From Gonocerus acuteangulatus (taxonomy: Eukaryota > Arthropoda > Insecta > Hemiptera > Coreidae), in assembly GCA_946811695.1 (NCBI GenBank), contig OX328123.1:125351896-125415895 (forward strand): 64,000 bases of DNA. The letters are read 5' to 3'. The stretch's first letter is position 1. Each line of letters begins with the position of its first letter. The notes under the pieces were generated by a model. It had not been told where the DNA came from and did no database searches. It worked only from the letters and a program-made list of their open reading frames with translations. This document shows positions 36,078 to 48,519 of this stretch, piece by piece. The translations under genes were made by a program, and so were the position numbers.

Positions 36078-38223
36078 AAACGTAGGCGCAGTTTAACTAT
36101 GAACCATAAATAAATTTTTCGATCATATATATTACATAGGCAAATTTTAGGAATGAAATTGTAGAAGGTTTTCTTGCCTGAGAGGTAAGAGAACGTGCTT
36201 GAGCATAGACCCTTGGATTGAATAATCCGTGAGCGGACAAATAATAGAAGCATTAGAGCATGGAAAAGCAATATCCCCGAGAAGAGGGAGCTATTTAAAC
36301 CTCTATTTACCTCCTTATCCCTCATCCACTTCAACCAAGAATTATTTCCCTAAAAGGTACTCCAATCCTAAGTATATTATTCAAAAATCGTCCTAACATT
36401 CTCTACATCCTATAAAATGTTTCTCCAAGAAAAAAAAAAAACAAAAACAAAAAAAAAACACATATGCCAGTTGAATTTTACATATACGCGTCCATCCAAA
36501 TTTACAAATAGTTATAAACCTACTTACACATTTATATAATATTACATACACAGAGTGTCTCAGTCTTAAATCGACAGACTTCTTATATCGATGGGGAATC
36601 GAAAAAAATAAGTCAAAAAGACCTTTGACGATTTTCACGTTTTCGCTTCGTTTTCGAGAAAACCTCAAAAACCATGTTTTTAATTTTATTTTTTTCAAAT
36701 CCCGATTTATCGCTTAAACTTAGATTAGATACTAATTGGTATAGAAATTAGATTTTTAGGACACAATACTTCCGTTAAGGAATAATTGAGACTTCGTCGA
36801 ATCCTCTTCATGTAATTTGAATTAGCCATTTTTCCTTATTAAAAAAAATAAAAAAAAATCATTTTCCAAAAATATTAACTATATTTATTCCAAGATTTCG
36901 AAATGGCTCTAGTGATACGAACGGAAACGAGAAAACATGACGCAGTTTCTGCGAGTTGGACTTTTCTTCTGCTCAATTTTCCATCTGACCATATTATGCT
37001 ACTGCAACACGGTTACTAATTAGTACTATAAAATATTATGATAAACAAAACTGCTAATTAATTATATATAATGTACGAATTTTGTTCACTAATAGCAATC
37101 GTTGCCTTCAAATGATAACACTCCATGTTATGACTTAATGAAAAATATTTTATTGAGATTCATCTTGGCAAGTTTACGGCTTTTAATTAAAATATTACGA
37201 TGTTTTTACAGCACCTTCTATGTCCCTAGGAAAATGCTGTCTTCATTAAAGAGAAGGAAGGCGGAAGAAGGCAAAGAAAGTGCCTCTCATAATCTTCAAG
37301 AGAAATTAACAGCTAAAACCCAGGCAGCTTATATTGCAATCAATCTGGAAAGAATGTTCACAGCAGAAAATAAATTAAGGAAATCCTACATTCACAAGAT
37401 CTGCGCAATAATTGTTCGGCTCCATGTAATCCTTATTCCCCATAGTTTTCATTTTTTTTTTTTTTTCTCAAATTGTTGGTTATTTTTATAGAAACGTGAC
37501 AGGGATTAACTACGTTTGCCCATAATTTCCTACTTAATTGAAATATACAGGAAAAGCTGATGTATAAACGCCTAAATGGTAACAATGCCCAAAAATATTG
37601 ACGTAACTAACTCGAAGGTGTAGAAAAATTTACCAGCAAGCTCGTTATTACCAGAATATTTATTAAAAACATCAAATTGTACAAACTCATATTACCTGTC
37701 TAGTTTTCATTAATTCTAAAAGTTTTAATAAGCAATAATCAATGAAAGGGCGAAGGAAGAAGAGACTACGGGCTGGAAACCTAAATTGTCTAAATTTTCT
37801 CTAGCTGAGATCTTCCTTTCGAATATTGTATAAAAAAACTTCTGGGTCAATCCAATAGAAATCAACCAGACCATGTTGCTTAAAATTTTTGATTTTCCTA
37901 ATTTGTTTACTAGTTACTCCCCAATGCTCGGTGAGCCTAAAACTGCAGTTTTGGTAGTTTTCATAATTTCAAAACAAAATAATAATTAAAATTATCAGTA
38001 CGATATGCACTCGATTTACTTTCTTACATTGTGTTGTCTAAAAAGTGCGAAAATTGACGAAAAAAATCAAAAACATTAATTGAAATTTAACTTAAAACGG
38101 GAGTTTTAGTACAGCAAAATTATACACAGAAAGACAAAATTCTCTTCAATTTTTTATCTTTCATTGATTCATTACAAATCTGCAGAGGTTTCAAGCTTGA
38201 GAACTTTTTTAATATAATTTTTC
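36078..38223. other. Non-coding stretch
   Basis: AT-rich. 36548-36566 (CAGAGTGTCTCAGTC) is terminus-like. 36895-36950 resembles part of repeat R. A 129-codon frame at 37102-37491 has no recognised motif and ends in a T-run. Confidence 0.5.
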
Positions 38224-38233
38224 AAAGTTTAAC

Positions 38234-38373
38234 TTTTTTTTTTTTTTTTAACTTACTTTATTTATTTACAGAAATATTACAGTCTACAATTATATCTATT
38301 AAGTAATTTGATATAGGCATAGGTAGTTAGACCCCGCCTCAGGTGCCACGAGTTGTCAACCGAATACCTTCCT
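38234..38373 (-). mobile_element. Short truncated retroposon with 10-bp duplication
   Basis: The T-run at its left is the A-tail of a minus-strand insert of about 140 bp ending CCTCAGGTGCCACGAG...ACC. AAAGTTTAAC flanks it exactly at 38224-38233 and 38374-38383. The parent element is unknown. Confidence 0.8.
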
Positions 38374-38383
38374 AAAGTTTAAC

Positions 38384-39537
38384 ATAATTGTATTTTTCCC
38401 AATATTTGAAGTACAATATGTCAAAAGAGTCAAAAATTATGAAATCTATATATCTTCATGTCATAAAATGATAATATAAAATCGATGACAGACTCAACTG
38501 GTTCTAAAGTTATAGTGCATCAATGTTGGGCTAAAATTACGTGTTAGGTAAAAACATTTGATGATAATTGATGGACAGTATAATGTTAAATCAAAAATAT
38601 TATTAGAACTAAGTGCAATAGAACAAAAAGAAGCATATGTACATTTCATGAGTTGACATTAAAATTTCCTTTAAGCATTGAAGAGGATTGAAATATCATC
38701 GCATATTTGTTCTATGTTCTGTGTTATGCCCGAAATACGAGTAGTTGTTAGTTCTTTAGGCGTAATTTTTCTGATATCTTTATTAACTGGAATCTACACC
38801 ACAACTTTCTTAGACATCTAAAAGGCCACGTAGATGAAAAAAATCATTATTTTGTTCGTTCTTAACAAGGCCTAGCCAACAATGATCCGCATAAATGCTC
38901 GCTTTTTGCTTTTTGTCTGTTGTGTTACAAAAAGGTGTCACAAAAAAGTGTCCGCTGGCGTTAGCACTGGTGGGGTGGCCACGTACGAAAAAGAAGGCTG
39001 TATGTTAAACAGTACATTACATAGGTTTGCTGGGTGGAGCTAAAGCATATTTATGTTTTTGAATTTGAGCAGAAGGCTCTAATTTTTTTTTATTCCCGTC
39101 ATTTTTTCAATCCGAAATTCAAACATATCTTGAGGAATAGTAATTTGGTTATTATAAGATCTTTTCAAGATGGCTTTAGTTACTTCCCGTTTTTATGTAC
39201 AACCTATACCATCACAAGAGTTCTTTCCTTGGTAAGTACCCAGACCATGTTGCATTCCATTCAGCTCTCAAGCGAAATGATTCTCATGTTGGAACATGTT
39301 AATAAAGGTTTTCTTATTTTTGTATAGGCTAATGGCACCATCGCTTAACTTTTATCTTCTTCCCAAAATCTGATAAAATATTTTCCCTTTTATTGATAAA
39401 ATGGTTTTGAAATTCATAAAGTGCATAGGTGTCATGTGTTAGGTAGTCACTTATTAAACAAATGCTTTTACAACAAATTCTAAGATCTTTTTTTAATAAA
39501 AAATAAACGGATGTTAGTCCAATGATGATGATTTGAA

Positions 39538-39539
<2 letters not shown>
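38384..39539. other. Non-coding stretch, nothing recognised
   Basis: A 97-codon frame at 39034-39327 shows no motif. Confidence 0.5.

Positions 39540-39601
<62 letters not shown>
39540..39601. repeat. (TA)n microsatellite
   Basis: Pure TA. Confidence 0.95.
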
Positions 39602-39605
<4 letters not shown>

Positions 39606-39744
39606 TGAAGAACGGAGGGGGAGGAACCCAAATACTCGTGTCGACAATCAAAAATAAATACAATCACTCTACCGTCATTACCATCAATTATTTTAATGAT
39701 CATTATTTGATTTTTATAATTGTTTTCATTAGTTTATAATTGAA

Positions 39745-39977
39745 GGGGTCGGGGCAAAATAGTGCCAGGCAACATTTTTAACCAAACTTAACTGTAGCTG
39801 CTATTTGTTGGATATTATGTAGGACTATCAGTCTATGATGCATATGCTTCTGAGATATGACTACAAGCTCTGTATTCTCTTAATTTTGTTGCCCCTGACC
39901 ATTTCAACTGATAGTCCCTCATAATATCCATATGCTTTACTGCATCCAACGTATAGAACTATTTTGCCCCAAACCCT
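39745..39977. mobile_element. Short inverted-repeat element (MITE-like)
   Basis: Starts GGGGTCGGGGCAAAATAGT and ends ACTATTTTGCCCCAAACCCT, its imperfect inverse. Inner inverted words GATATTATGTAGGACTATCA and TGATAGTCCCTCATAATATC add a second stem. No clear target duplication. Confidence 0.7.
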
Positions 39978-40070
39978 ACAATAGTGTTTCAGCCATTTTA
40001 TGAATAGACTTTTAATCAAATTGTCGTGAACTTATAACATATGTTTTTAAGTTGTTTTGAGTTTTTGTTT

Positions 40071-40190
40071 TAGCACTTTCCTCCGAAGGAAAGTAGCTAT
40101 TGAGGTTGGACTCATGACGGAATTTTTGAAAAATTTCTTCAAATCTTTATCGATCCTTCCTAGTAGACACCGAAAATGACCCCCGTTAAA

Positions 40191-40262
<72 letters not shown>

Positions 40263-41265
40263 CTGTTAACACGATAGCGGCCAGAGTTTTTATTTTTCCT
40301 CGCGAAACTTGGTATATAACATTCAATTAGCAAACGATTCAACGAGTTCGTTAACTACCAAAGTCGGTCCACCGGAAGGGGGGGGGGAGGGTTTACCCCG
40401 AACCCAAAACACTAATTTGACTATGTCAGCCGTAATATTTGTTATATTTCAACGAAACTTGGTATTCGTAGTGGTAATATAGAGAGAAAAGTGAGATATA
40501 AAAATGAACTAAATCGGTTCATTAGAAGGGGGGGTTTACTCCGGACCCACAATACCAATTCGCCACTACCAGCCGTGATTTTTGGTATATTTCGACGAAA
40601 CTCGGTATTCGTAGTGGTAATCTACAGGTAAATATGTGTTGTAAAAATAAACTAAATCGCGTCGTGATTTTTGGTATAGTTCGACGAAACTCGGTATTCG
40701 GAGTGGTAATCTACAGGTAAATATGTGTTGTAAAAATAAACTAAATCGGTTCATTAGAAGGGGGGGGGGTTTACTCCGGACCCAAATGCCTAATATACTC
40801 ATACCGGTCGTAATTTCTGCTGTATTGTAACGAAACGCGGTATACGTCGTGGGTAACTCATGAGAAAGAAGTGTTGTAAAAATGAGCTGAATTGGTCAAT
40901 CGGAAAGCGGGGGTTTAATTTGTAATATATTTCAATAGAAAAGCCCGCCAGACGTAGGTCCACAAAGCCGCCGCAGGGAGCGCTTTGTACCACTAGAGTG
41001 ACTGTATCCTGTTCCTGCGTTAGATCAAAATACGATAATATGAGGTTTTTTGTATTTATTACGTAGTGTAGTAGGTACCATGTGTAAACATAACTCTGGA
41101 AGCAAATTCATAATTGATCAGTTACTCATTACAAATTTAAAAGAGAACTATTAATGTTTTTATTTTATTTATGTAGGATATTTTAAGCAAATTGTTCTGG
41201 AAAGCAGTCTACACTACCCAAATTCTGAGGAAAGTGCTTAGTTATGCAGTTCCTGCGGGACGGAC
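40071..41265 (+). mobile_element. Family A element, copy 3
   Basis: Complete from TAGCACTTTCCTC to GACGGAC, (TA)n plus GT run at 40196-40262, tandem units around 40500-40760 (one shortened), T-runs on both flanks. The 3' hairpin has one change (GCAGTTCCTGC). Confidence 0.88.
40196..40262. repeat. (TA)n with (GT)n inside family A copy 3
   Basis: Same place as in copies 1 and 2. Confidence 0.95.
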
Positions 41266-41579
41266 TTTTTTTTAAGTACATTGTTACTATAAAGGCTTTT
41301 ATTATACCAGTATTTCATAAAATTGTTGTTTATGAATTGTTTGTGTCACAGGTAATTGAAAATGGGCCCTCGAAAACGTTCTGATTTAAATAAAACATTA
41401 TTGAGAGTTATGGACATTTTTTTACCACTATAAGCCGAGTTAGTTATTATTTTCTCTATTCATGACTGATTTGAGTACATTTCTTTTAAATAATTACATT
41501 CTTACCAGGGTTTTGGTAGGTGATATTACTAGATCATTATTTAATTATATCATTTATTATCAAGCTAAGTATTAAGAAA
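41266..41579. other. Spacer between two family A copies
   Basis: AT-rich, no gene. It separates copy 3 (+) from copy 4 (-), whose 3' ends face each other about 314 bp apart. Confidence 0.6.
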
Positions 41580-41721
41580 TTCCGTCACGCAGGAGCTGCT
41601 TATCTAAGCACTTTTCTCAGAATTTCGGTAGTGTAGACTGCATATCTGAATAGTTTGCTTAAAATAACCCATATAAATAAAATAAAAACATGAATAGTTA
41701 CTCTTTTAAATTTGTAATGAC

Positions 41722-42951
41722 TAGGGACCGGATTCTTAGGTTTTCACCTACTTTTTTCCTTTCTTCTAAACATGATATCGATCGGTTTTTTATATGATTC
41801 GCGTCTTGTAGTATCAGTCATGCAAATTTGGAAGAACCTAAAAAAACCTATTCAGGGTGATATGACCTAAAATCACCTAAATAACGATGTATTGACCTAG
41901 ACAGACCTAATCTTTAGAGTAGAAAATACAATTCAGTCAACTCATTTCCTCCTCTTTCCGGGTCCAGACGTTCAGGGAAATTTTACTAGGAGTGTAGCTT
42001 CCACCAAAATCTCATTTGAATCTTCAACACTGGAGCTAAAAGATGCGATAAAATACCTCCCATATCTTGTGATGTAAACCGGCATCATCCTTACCTTTCT
42101 CCGCCTTTTAGACAGTTCTCTAAGACAACAGGAAGAATTTCATCGTCGAAAACCTGGGTACCTATACGGGAGTTTACTGTAACAAAGGGCAATACCTTTT
42201 TTAGTTTCATGTTTTCCCTTTTAAATTTTTCCAAGATTTAATAATTTGGTTTCTAACATAGCTAAGTACCTTTCTATATGCAGTGAAATTCTTCCTGATG
42301 TTCTTTAGAAGTTGAAACTCTTCTGTAGAGAAACTTCAAAATGTCCTTTACATATTTATTTTAATTTTTTTGTTCTATGTTCTTATTTTTTTTGGTTATT
42401 AATTTAGGTTTTATTAAATAATTTAATTTATTTTTCTTTTTTTTAAACATTGCTTATTTCTAAGATGTATTTTATGTATATAAATTTCATTCACTTTGTT
42501 TTTTTAAATATACATTTTATTGAATATTCGGACTACTTATTCTTTTTTTTTTTTAATAAATTCTTTTTGCGTTTTGTTTTTATTTGCTCATCTTTTTTTT
42601 TTCCTTCTCAGTATACAATTCTATAAAATAAGATTATTTGTTTTTTATTTTTATTTCACTATTTATAGGCATATTAATTTATCAATGATAAATTAATCGA
42701 AATTATTAATGATAATTATAATAGGTTGAACTTATTTTTTGAATCTATTGGATAATTTTTATCACCTAAAAAAATCTAAAATGTTGTTTTAAATAAAAAC
42801 CTAAAAAAAAACTATTTTTGAACCTATCCAAACATTTTTATCACCTAAAAAAAACTAAAATGGATTTTTCAATAAAAACCTAAATAGACCTATTATGCCT
42901 GTAGCAAAAACCTAATTGGAGAATAGTTTCATCCTAAAAATCCGGTCCCTA
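41722..42951. mobile_element. hAT-type non-autonomous element with 8-bp duplication
   Basis: Both ends read TAGGGACCGGATT(C/T)TTAGG inward. The flanking 8-mers are GTAATGAC (41714-41721) and GTAACGAC (42952-42959), one mismatch, the size expected for hAT. The interior has repeated CACCTAAA/AACCTAAA words near both ends, likely transposase-binding sites. No transposase frame is visible in 1230 bp. Confidence 0.88.
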
Positions 42952-43583
42952 GTAACGACTAACTGTTTTAATAAATACTTTTGTAATTAATTTCCTACCA
43001 GAGTTATGTGTATACCAGATTCTAAACTACTTAATAAATGCACAAAAACTTCAAATTTTTGTACTTTGATCTGACGCAGGAATAAGATACAGCCCCCTAG
43101 TGGTAGAAGTGAGAAGTATTATCAAGATAAAAACGTTCTTACATATGAAGATTTCCCAACCTATGTTCCCCGGGCAATTTTTATTCTAACATAGTACAAG
43201 GCAACCCATTCCCCTTCCGATAGACCGATTTAGTTTATTTGTACAACATTTTTTTCTCATTAGATATCCAAGACGTATACCGAGTTTCGTTACAAAACAA
43301 ACGTAATTACGAGCAAAATAAACGGATTTAGTTTATTTCTACTACGCATTTGTTTCTGTTTAGATGACCACAACGAATACCGAGTTCCTTTGAAATATAA
43401 CAAAACACGGCTGGCATGTGCAAATTTGTGTTTGGGCCCGGGGTAACCCCCCCCCCCCTCCCCCCTCCCGGTGGACCGTTTCGGTATGTAGTTAACGAAC
43501 TCGTTCAATCGTTTGCTATGTGAACGTTATATACCAAGTTTCGAGGCGAAAAACAAAAAAATCTGGCGTAATCGTGTTAACAG

Positions 43584-43591
<8 letters not shown>

Positions 43592-43644
<53 letters not shown>
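43592..43644. repeat. (TA)n inside family A copy 4
   Basis: TA tract after ACACACACA; the pogo-type element inserted at its edge. Confidence 0.95.
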
Positions 43645-43646
<2 letters not shown>

Positions 43647-44392
43647 CAGGGCAAGGTGTTGTACCTCTGACCATATTGTACCTTTGACCACCGACGCTGT
43701 GGCGGCATGTACCAACATTTTATAAATTTTGGTATAATCAGTGTTTAGCTCCTTCACTAGAGGGCTTGTATAACCTACTTGCAAAAAATACTTATCCATT
43801 TCTATCATAAAAATGCAAGTTATTTATTGATGACGTTTTGCCTCATCATATTTTTTGTATTATGTATTTTTAGATGGAAATCATTTGACAAAGTAGCTAT
43901 TACAATAAGAAACACGGTGTAGCTTCTGAAATTGATTTATCTTAACCCTAAAATTATTAGCATGATTTTTAATTTGCACTACCAAGGTGTAGTACCTCTG
44001 GCCACGACTAGGTGTTGTTCCTTTGACCAGGTCAAAGGTACAACACACCTGAGTAATTTTTTCATAATTCAACTTTTATGTTCTTCTGCTACATATTTTT
44101 AAAAGGTAATTAATATTGTTTGCTTTAATTGTTCAAAGAATTTTTTTTTCTTTTTTTTTATTATTATTGATTATTACAACAATATGAGTTAACATATTTC
44201 TAGTAATATTGCTGGTTCAGTTATAATGACATTGTGAGGCTTGATGTGGGAATATGAACAATTACAAAACCCACAATAGTAATGCATTAAAGAAAAAATA
44301 AATAAATAAATAAAAAGATAATATAAAATAATAATGAAACAACTGTAAAGAATTTTAAATGAAAATATAACACACTTTGTGCACTGCAGATG

Positions 44393-47086
44393 TTAAAGCA
44401 AATTGTCTCTAGGCCACCTCCGCTTCAGCCTTCTATGGGGATTTTGGAACGAGGATAGAGAATTTATCAAAGGATTTGGATGGCCTGGGAGATTGGAATG
44501 GAACTTCTGATAGACTGATTTGGCCAGGGATTGGATAAAGGGGATATTGAAGTCATTATGGAGGGTTAGGTTCGAGACATAGTAAGGAGCATTGGATATT
44601 TTTCGAAGGATTTTGGATTGTATTGTTTGTATTCTGTAGGAATTGGAAGGTTTAGTGGAACCACATAGTTCTAGTCCATAAGTCCATATTGGTCGGAGTA
44701 TGGTATTGTATATAAGTCGTTTGTTAGTCAATGATAGTTTTGAGCGTTTGTCCAATAAGCGTGATAAAAGTCTAAAACGTCTGTTTAGTTCCTGTCTTTT
44801 CTGAGTTATGTGTGGCTTCCAAGTTAAGCGTTTGTCTAGTATCAGGCCTAAGTATTTTACTTGCGATTTCTGCGGGATTATAATGTTTTGGAGGGTTATT
44901 GGCGGGCAGCTTGACTTACGAAGTGTGAAAGTTGCATGGCTAGATTTTTCTGCATTTACTTTGATTCTCCATTTATTTAGCCATGGTTGAAGTAGGCACA
45001 GGTGTTCTTGGAGGGAATTAGAAGCAAGAATTGGATTTTGGTTGACAGTAAGGATAGCAGTGTCATCAGCATACATGTGGATGGATGTTTCAGGATGAGA
45101 TGGGATATCAGCCGTATAAGCCAGGAATAGTACGGAACTGAGAATTCCACCTTGTGGGACACCTGCAAGTTGGGGGAAGATTGGAGATAATGAGGTACCA
45201 TAGGATGTCTGGAAAAAACGGTCGGAGAGGTAGGATTTCATTATAAGGTAATAAGTTGAAGGTAGGATTTCTTTGAGTTTAAACAGCAAGCCCTGGTGCC
45301 ACACTCGATCGAAAGCCTGAGCTACGTCAAGGAAAACCCCAGAGCAATACTGCTTATTCTCGAAGGATGAGGATATGCTATCTACGATACGGTGGCATTG
45401 GTGAATAGTGGAGTGGGAATGGCGAAACCCAAACTGGGAGGATGGGATAATGGGATCCAGGATTGGATAAAGGCGTTTGAGAAGGAGTTTTTCAAGGATT
45501 TTGCCCATTATTGGAAGGAGTGAGATGGGATGATAGGATGAAGGTTGATGAATAGGTTTACCAGGCTTTGGGATCATCCGGATAACTGAAAATTCCCACA
45601 GGATGGGGAAATATGTCGTTCTTAATACGGCATTATATATGTAAGTTAGGAAGAGGATGGCTTTTTTCGGGAGTTTATTAAGAATTTTGGAAGTGATGAG
45701 GTAATATCCAGGGGCTTTTTTTGGAGGAAGATGTTGGATAGCATTCAGGATTTCTTTAGGATTAAAGGCTTTTGGTGGGAGTGATAGTTGAAGAGGAGTG
45801 TCCAGTTGACTGGAGACAAGGAGTGTATGGTCAGGATCATTGATATCATGGTGAGGAGTAAAGACTTGGGTGAGGTGTAGGCCAAAGGAATGGGATATTT
45901 CTTCGTCAGTTTTGGCCCAGGAACCATCTTCTCGGCGAAGGGGATGATGGGAAGATTTATAGGAGAGGATTTTCCTCGTAGCTTGCCAAAGTGTTTTGTC
46001 AGATGTAGTAAGTTCTTTTGTGTAAGATTCAAATTGGTCGTTTCTGTGTTTTCTGAGTTCAGTTTTTAATTCCCTTGCAAGTTGGTTTAGTCGTGTTTTG
46101 TCAGAGGGATACCTTGTGTTTTGCCATATTCTTCTTGCCTTTCTCTTCTCATTCAGTAAGTTTTGTATGTTTGTAGGTAAGTAATCATATGTTTTACGTC
46201 GTCGTGGTGTTTTGTAGATGTTTGCTCTGTGTAAGCTTTGTTGGATTGCAAGTGTGAAGTTATGGACTGCGTCGTCTATTTCTGTATTTGTTTTTAGAGG
46301 AATATTGAGGTTGAGGGTTTCTTCTAGGGAGTCTTGAAAGTATTTCCAGTCAACTGGTCCAGGAGTGAGCGTAGGATAGGAAGGGATAGAATAAAGGTCA
46401 ACATTAGAATTCAGAGAAAGTATAACAGGGCTGTGGTCAGAGGATAGTTCATCTAATGCTTGGACATCGGAAGGTATTTGTGTGATACCGGAAGTTATAA
46501 AGAAGTCGATAATATCGGGAAGTTTAGATCGGGATGTTGGCCAGTAAGTAGGGGATGAAGGAGCAATGACTTTTGATGGAATACAGGAAAGGGTTTGGAG
46601 AAGAGCTCTCCCCCGAGGGTTTGCTGTTCTACAACCGAACGCAGGGTGTTTGGAGTTGAAATCGCCACCGGAGAGAAAACGGGGACCAAGGAATTGGAAG
46701 AATGAGTGGAAGGTGGAAGAGGAAACAGATTTATTAGGAGGGCAGTATACGGCTGAAATTGTGATGGGGAATGGGGAAGATTGGAGAGAGATAGTTGTAC
46801 TTTGGAAAGGCTCTGAGGGAAATTGGTTTGGGTAAAGAAAATGAGAGAGTGTTGCTCGTATAATTATTGCAGATCCACCGTGTGCAGTCCCGTCCGGGTG
46901 ATCAGTCCTGTACGTTTTGTATCCAGAAATGTAAAATGTGTTACGTGGAGTTAAGTGTGTTTCGGTCAGTAAAGCTATGTCAATGTTTTTGTTTTTAAGA
47001 AACATAGTCAGTTCGTCAGTGTGGTTAAGTAATCCGTTCGAGTTCCACAGGAGGACAGTGATTGGCCTAAAATGGGGGTGGGTCAT
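44393..47086 (-). CDS. Jockey-type ORF2: endonuclease-reverse transcriptase, intact frame
   Basis: 897 codons without interruption, within the usual Jockey ORF2 length. The N-terminal APE-like nuclease has 'LLWNSNGLLNH', 'ALLTETHL', 'HGGSAIIIR', 'SGGDFNSKHPAFG' and 'SSDHSPVIL'. The RT has 'MIPKPGKPIHQPSSYHPISL', 'QFGFRHSHSTIHQ', 'FLDVAQAFDRVWHQGLL', 'GVPQGGILSSVLF', the catalytic 'MYADDTAIL' (residues about 671-679) and 'YLGLILDKRLTWKPH'. No RNase H domain, as usual in Jockey. Two small departures are PQGG for the common PQGS and HPISLL for RPISLL. The ATG at 47086 overlaps the end of ORF1, suggesting translation by reinitiation. The protein nicks DNA and copies element RNA in the nucleus. 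Confidence 0.92.
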   Translation of the reverse strand: MTHPHFRPITVLLWNSNGLLNHTDELTMFLKNKNIDIALLTETHLTPRNTFYISGYKTYRTDHPDGTAHGGSAIIIRATLSHFLYPNQFPSEPFQSTTISLQSSPFPITISAVYCPPNKSVSSSTFHSFFQFLGPRFLSGGDFNSKHPAFGCRTANPRGRALLQTLSCIPSKVIAPSSPTYWPTSRSKLPDIIDFFITSGITQIPSDVQALDELSSDHSPVILSLNSNVDLYSIPSYPTLTPGPVDWKYFQDSLEETLNLNIPLKTNTEIDDAVHNFTLAIQQSLHRANIYKTPRRRKTYDYLPTNIQNLLNEKRKARRIWQNTRYPSDKTRLNQLARELKTELRKHRNDQFESYTKELTTSDKTLWQATRKILSYKSSHHPLRREDGSWAKTDEEISHSFGLHLTQVFTPHHDINDPDHTLLVSSQLDTPLQLSLPPKAFNPKEILNAIQHLPPKKAPGYYLITSKILNKLPKKAILFLTYIYNAVLRTTYFPILWEFSVIRMIPKPGKPIHQPSSYHPISLLPIMGKILEKLLLKRLYPILDPIIPSSQFGFRHSHSTIHQCHRIVDSISSSFENKQYCSGVFLDVAQAFDRVWHQGLLFKLKEILPSTYYLIMKSYLSDRFFQTSYGTSLSPIFPQLAGVPQGGILSSVLFLAYTADIPSHPETSIHMYADDTAILTVNQNPILASNSLQEHLCLLQPWLNKWRIKVNAEKSSHATFTLRKSSCPPITLQNIIIPQKSQVKYLGLILDKRLTWKPHITQKRQELNRRFRLLSRLLDKRSKLSLTNKRLIYNTILRPIWTYGLELCGSTKPSNSYRIQTIQSKILRKISNAPYYVSNLTLHNDFNIPFIQSLAKSVYQKFHSNLPGHPNPLINSLSSFQNPHRRLKRRWPRDNLL

Positions 47087-48421
47087 ATTTGAGAGGAATG
47101 GAGGGGGAGATGAGTGAGTTTTTCTAGTAGAAGGATTAATGGCATTAGAAGGGATCTCATTTCAACAAGGATGTCATTAAGGGAAGAAGGTATGGCTTGC
47201 AATTCTGCTTGGGATGAGGAATAGGAAGGTGATGAAATATCAGGAGATGAGGATGAAGGTTTGGTAGCTAGAGCATAAGTGCGTGAAATATGACCTGAAG
47301 TTGTTGAACATTCTGGAGCTTCGGGCTGTTGAGTAGATTCTGCTTGTTGGATAACCTGGAGGGGTGGCAGAGCGGTGGAAACCTTTCCTAATGGCTGATG
47401 AGGAGTCTGCTGTGATGTAGACCTTTAATGGGAGATATTTCTATTTAGGCGCTGTTCTTCGGTTTTAGGTGAGTTGGCTGTCATGGTAGACTGTTTATAG
47501 AGCTGGCGTCGTCTCAGGAGAAGCTCTTCGTACGTTTGACAGCCCCTGTAGTTAGCCGGATGGTCTCCTTGACAATGTACACATTTGGCCTTTTCTTCTC
47601 TAGATTTTTTCGGACGGTCAGCTGTGAGATGTGGACCGGCGCATTTTACGCATGCCGGATTCAAAGTACAAAATTGTTTTGTATGATTGAAGCCCTGGCA
47701 TCTTTGGCACTGAATCAACCCTTCTTTTCTGTGTGGCACTTCTATTACAACACTCGTATAGAGAAGTCTTGTAAGCTTGAATAAGTCTTTACAGTTTGAG
47801 GCTGGCTCTAAGTCCACGAAAAACAAGGGCAACGGTGCTTTTGTCTGTGGATGCAAGACATTCCTGGCATTTCTTGCTTTGAAACCAATCTCGTCCAGGG
47901 CTTGTAATATATCTTCTTCTGGCGTGGTTGGGTGTAAGTGTCTGATTACAATTCGGAATGATTTTTCTTCTTGCAGTTGGAAGGTGTGAAACTGCAGATC
48001 TTTGTTTTTCAGATATTGGATTGCTTTTCTATATGCTTCCGGAGTAGTTGGTTTGACGGTGATAATATCAATGTTTGATCGACAACTGAATACGGCTGGT
48101 CCAAGTTCATGTTCTAATTCTTTTGCAAAATTAATAAAATGTTTAACTCCCCTTACGTAAATGGGTGGGGGTTTAGGAATTTGTTCAGTTTGTTGATCGT
48201 TAGGTTTTTGCAAAGGACGGTTGGTTGAGGTTCCTGACGTTGATGCGTTGGCTGTGGAAAGATCATTAGATTGGCTGACTATGGCTGGCGGTGGTAAAGA
48301 TTTGGCTAGAGATGACTGCGAGCTAGGTCGCTGATTGACTGATTTGTTTTGTTGTGGGGAGTTTTTAGGAGAATTTTCCTGTGAGCTGTTTGCGCGCTTC
48401 GCTATGGGTTTTCTCTTCCAT
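47067..48421 (-). pseudogene. Jockey-type ORF1, gag-like RNA-binding protein, two lesions
   Basis: The ATG at 48421 is followed by a one-base length change in an A-run, after which the frame continues ('KRANSSQENSPKNS'). The longest open part is 48213-47425. It contains a PRE_C2HC-like region, 'GVKHFINFAKELEHELG', 'FRIVIRHLHPTTPEEDI', and zinc knuckles 'CQRCQGFNHTKQFC', 'CVKCAGPHLTADR' (last Cys replaced by Arg) and 'CVHCQGDHPANYRGC'. A TAA at 47425-47427 interrupts, but the same frame continues for another 119 codons and ends at 47067, overlapping ORF2 by 20 bases. ORF1 coats element RNA and targets it to the nucleus. Loss here makes autonomous movement unlikely. Confidence 0.85.
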
Positions 48422-48519
48422 TAATATTAAATGTAAAGCTAGAACCTTCAAAGAATTTAAAAAATAATAAATGAATATGTTCTAACTGACTTTATCAATC
48501 CTCAGTTCAAACCTATCGC

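Larger units (their letters stand above)
44144..48446 (-). mobile_element. Jockey-clade non-LTR retrotransposon, nearly full length
   Basis: 4.3 kb with an exact 12-bp target duplication TTCAAAGAATTT at 44132-44143 and 48447-48458, an A-rich 3' tail (T-run at 44144-44160 on the plus strand), ORF1 then ORF2 overlapping by 20 bases, and a ~250-bp 3' UTR. Only about 25 bases precede the ORF1 ATG, so the true 5' UTR may be short or slightly truncated. A 5'-truncated relative is at 54641-55472. Confidence 0.9.

Noticed and set aside
37102..37491. 129-codon frame
   Set aside because: No motif, ends in a T-run, composition like the neighbouring non-coding DNA.
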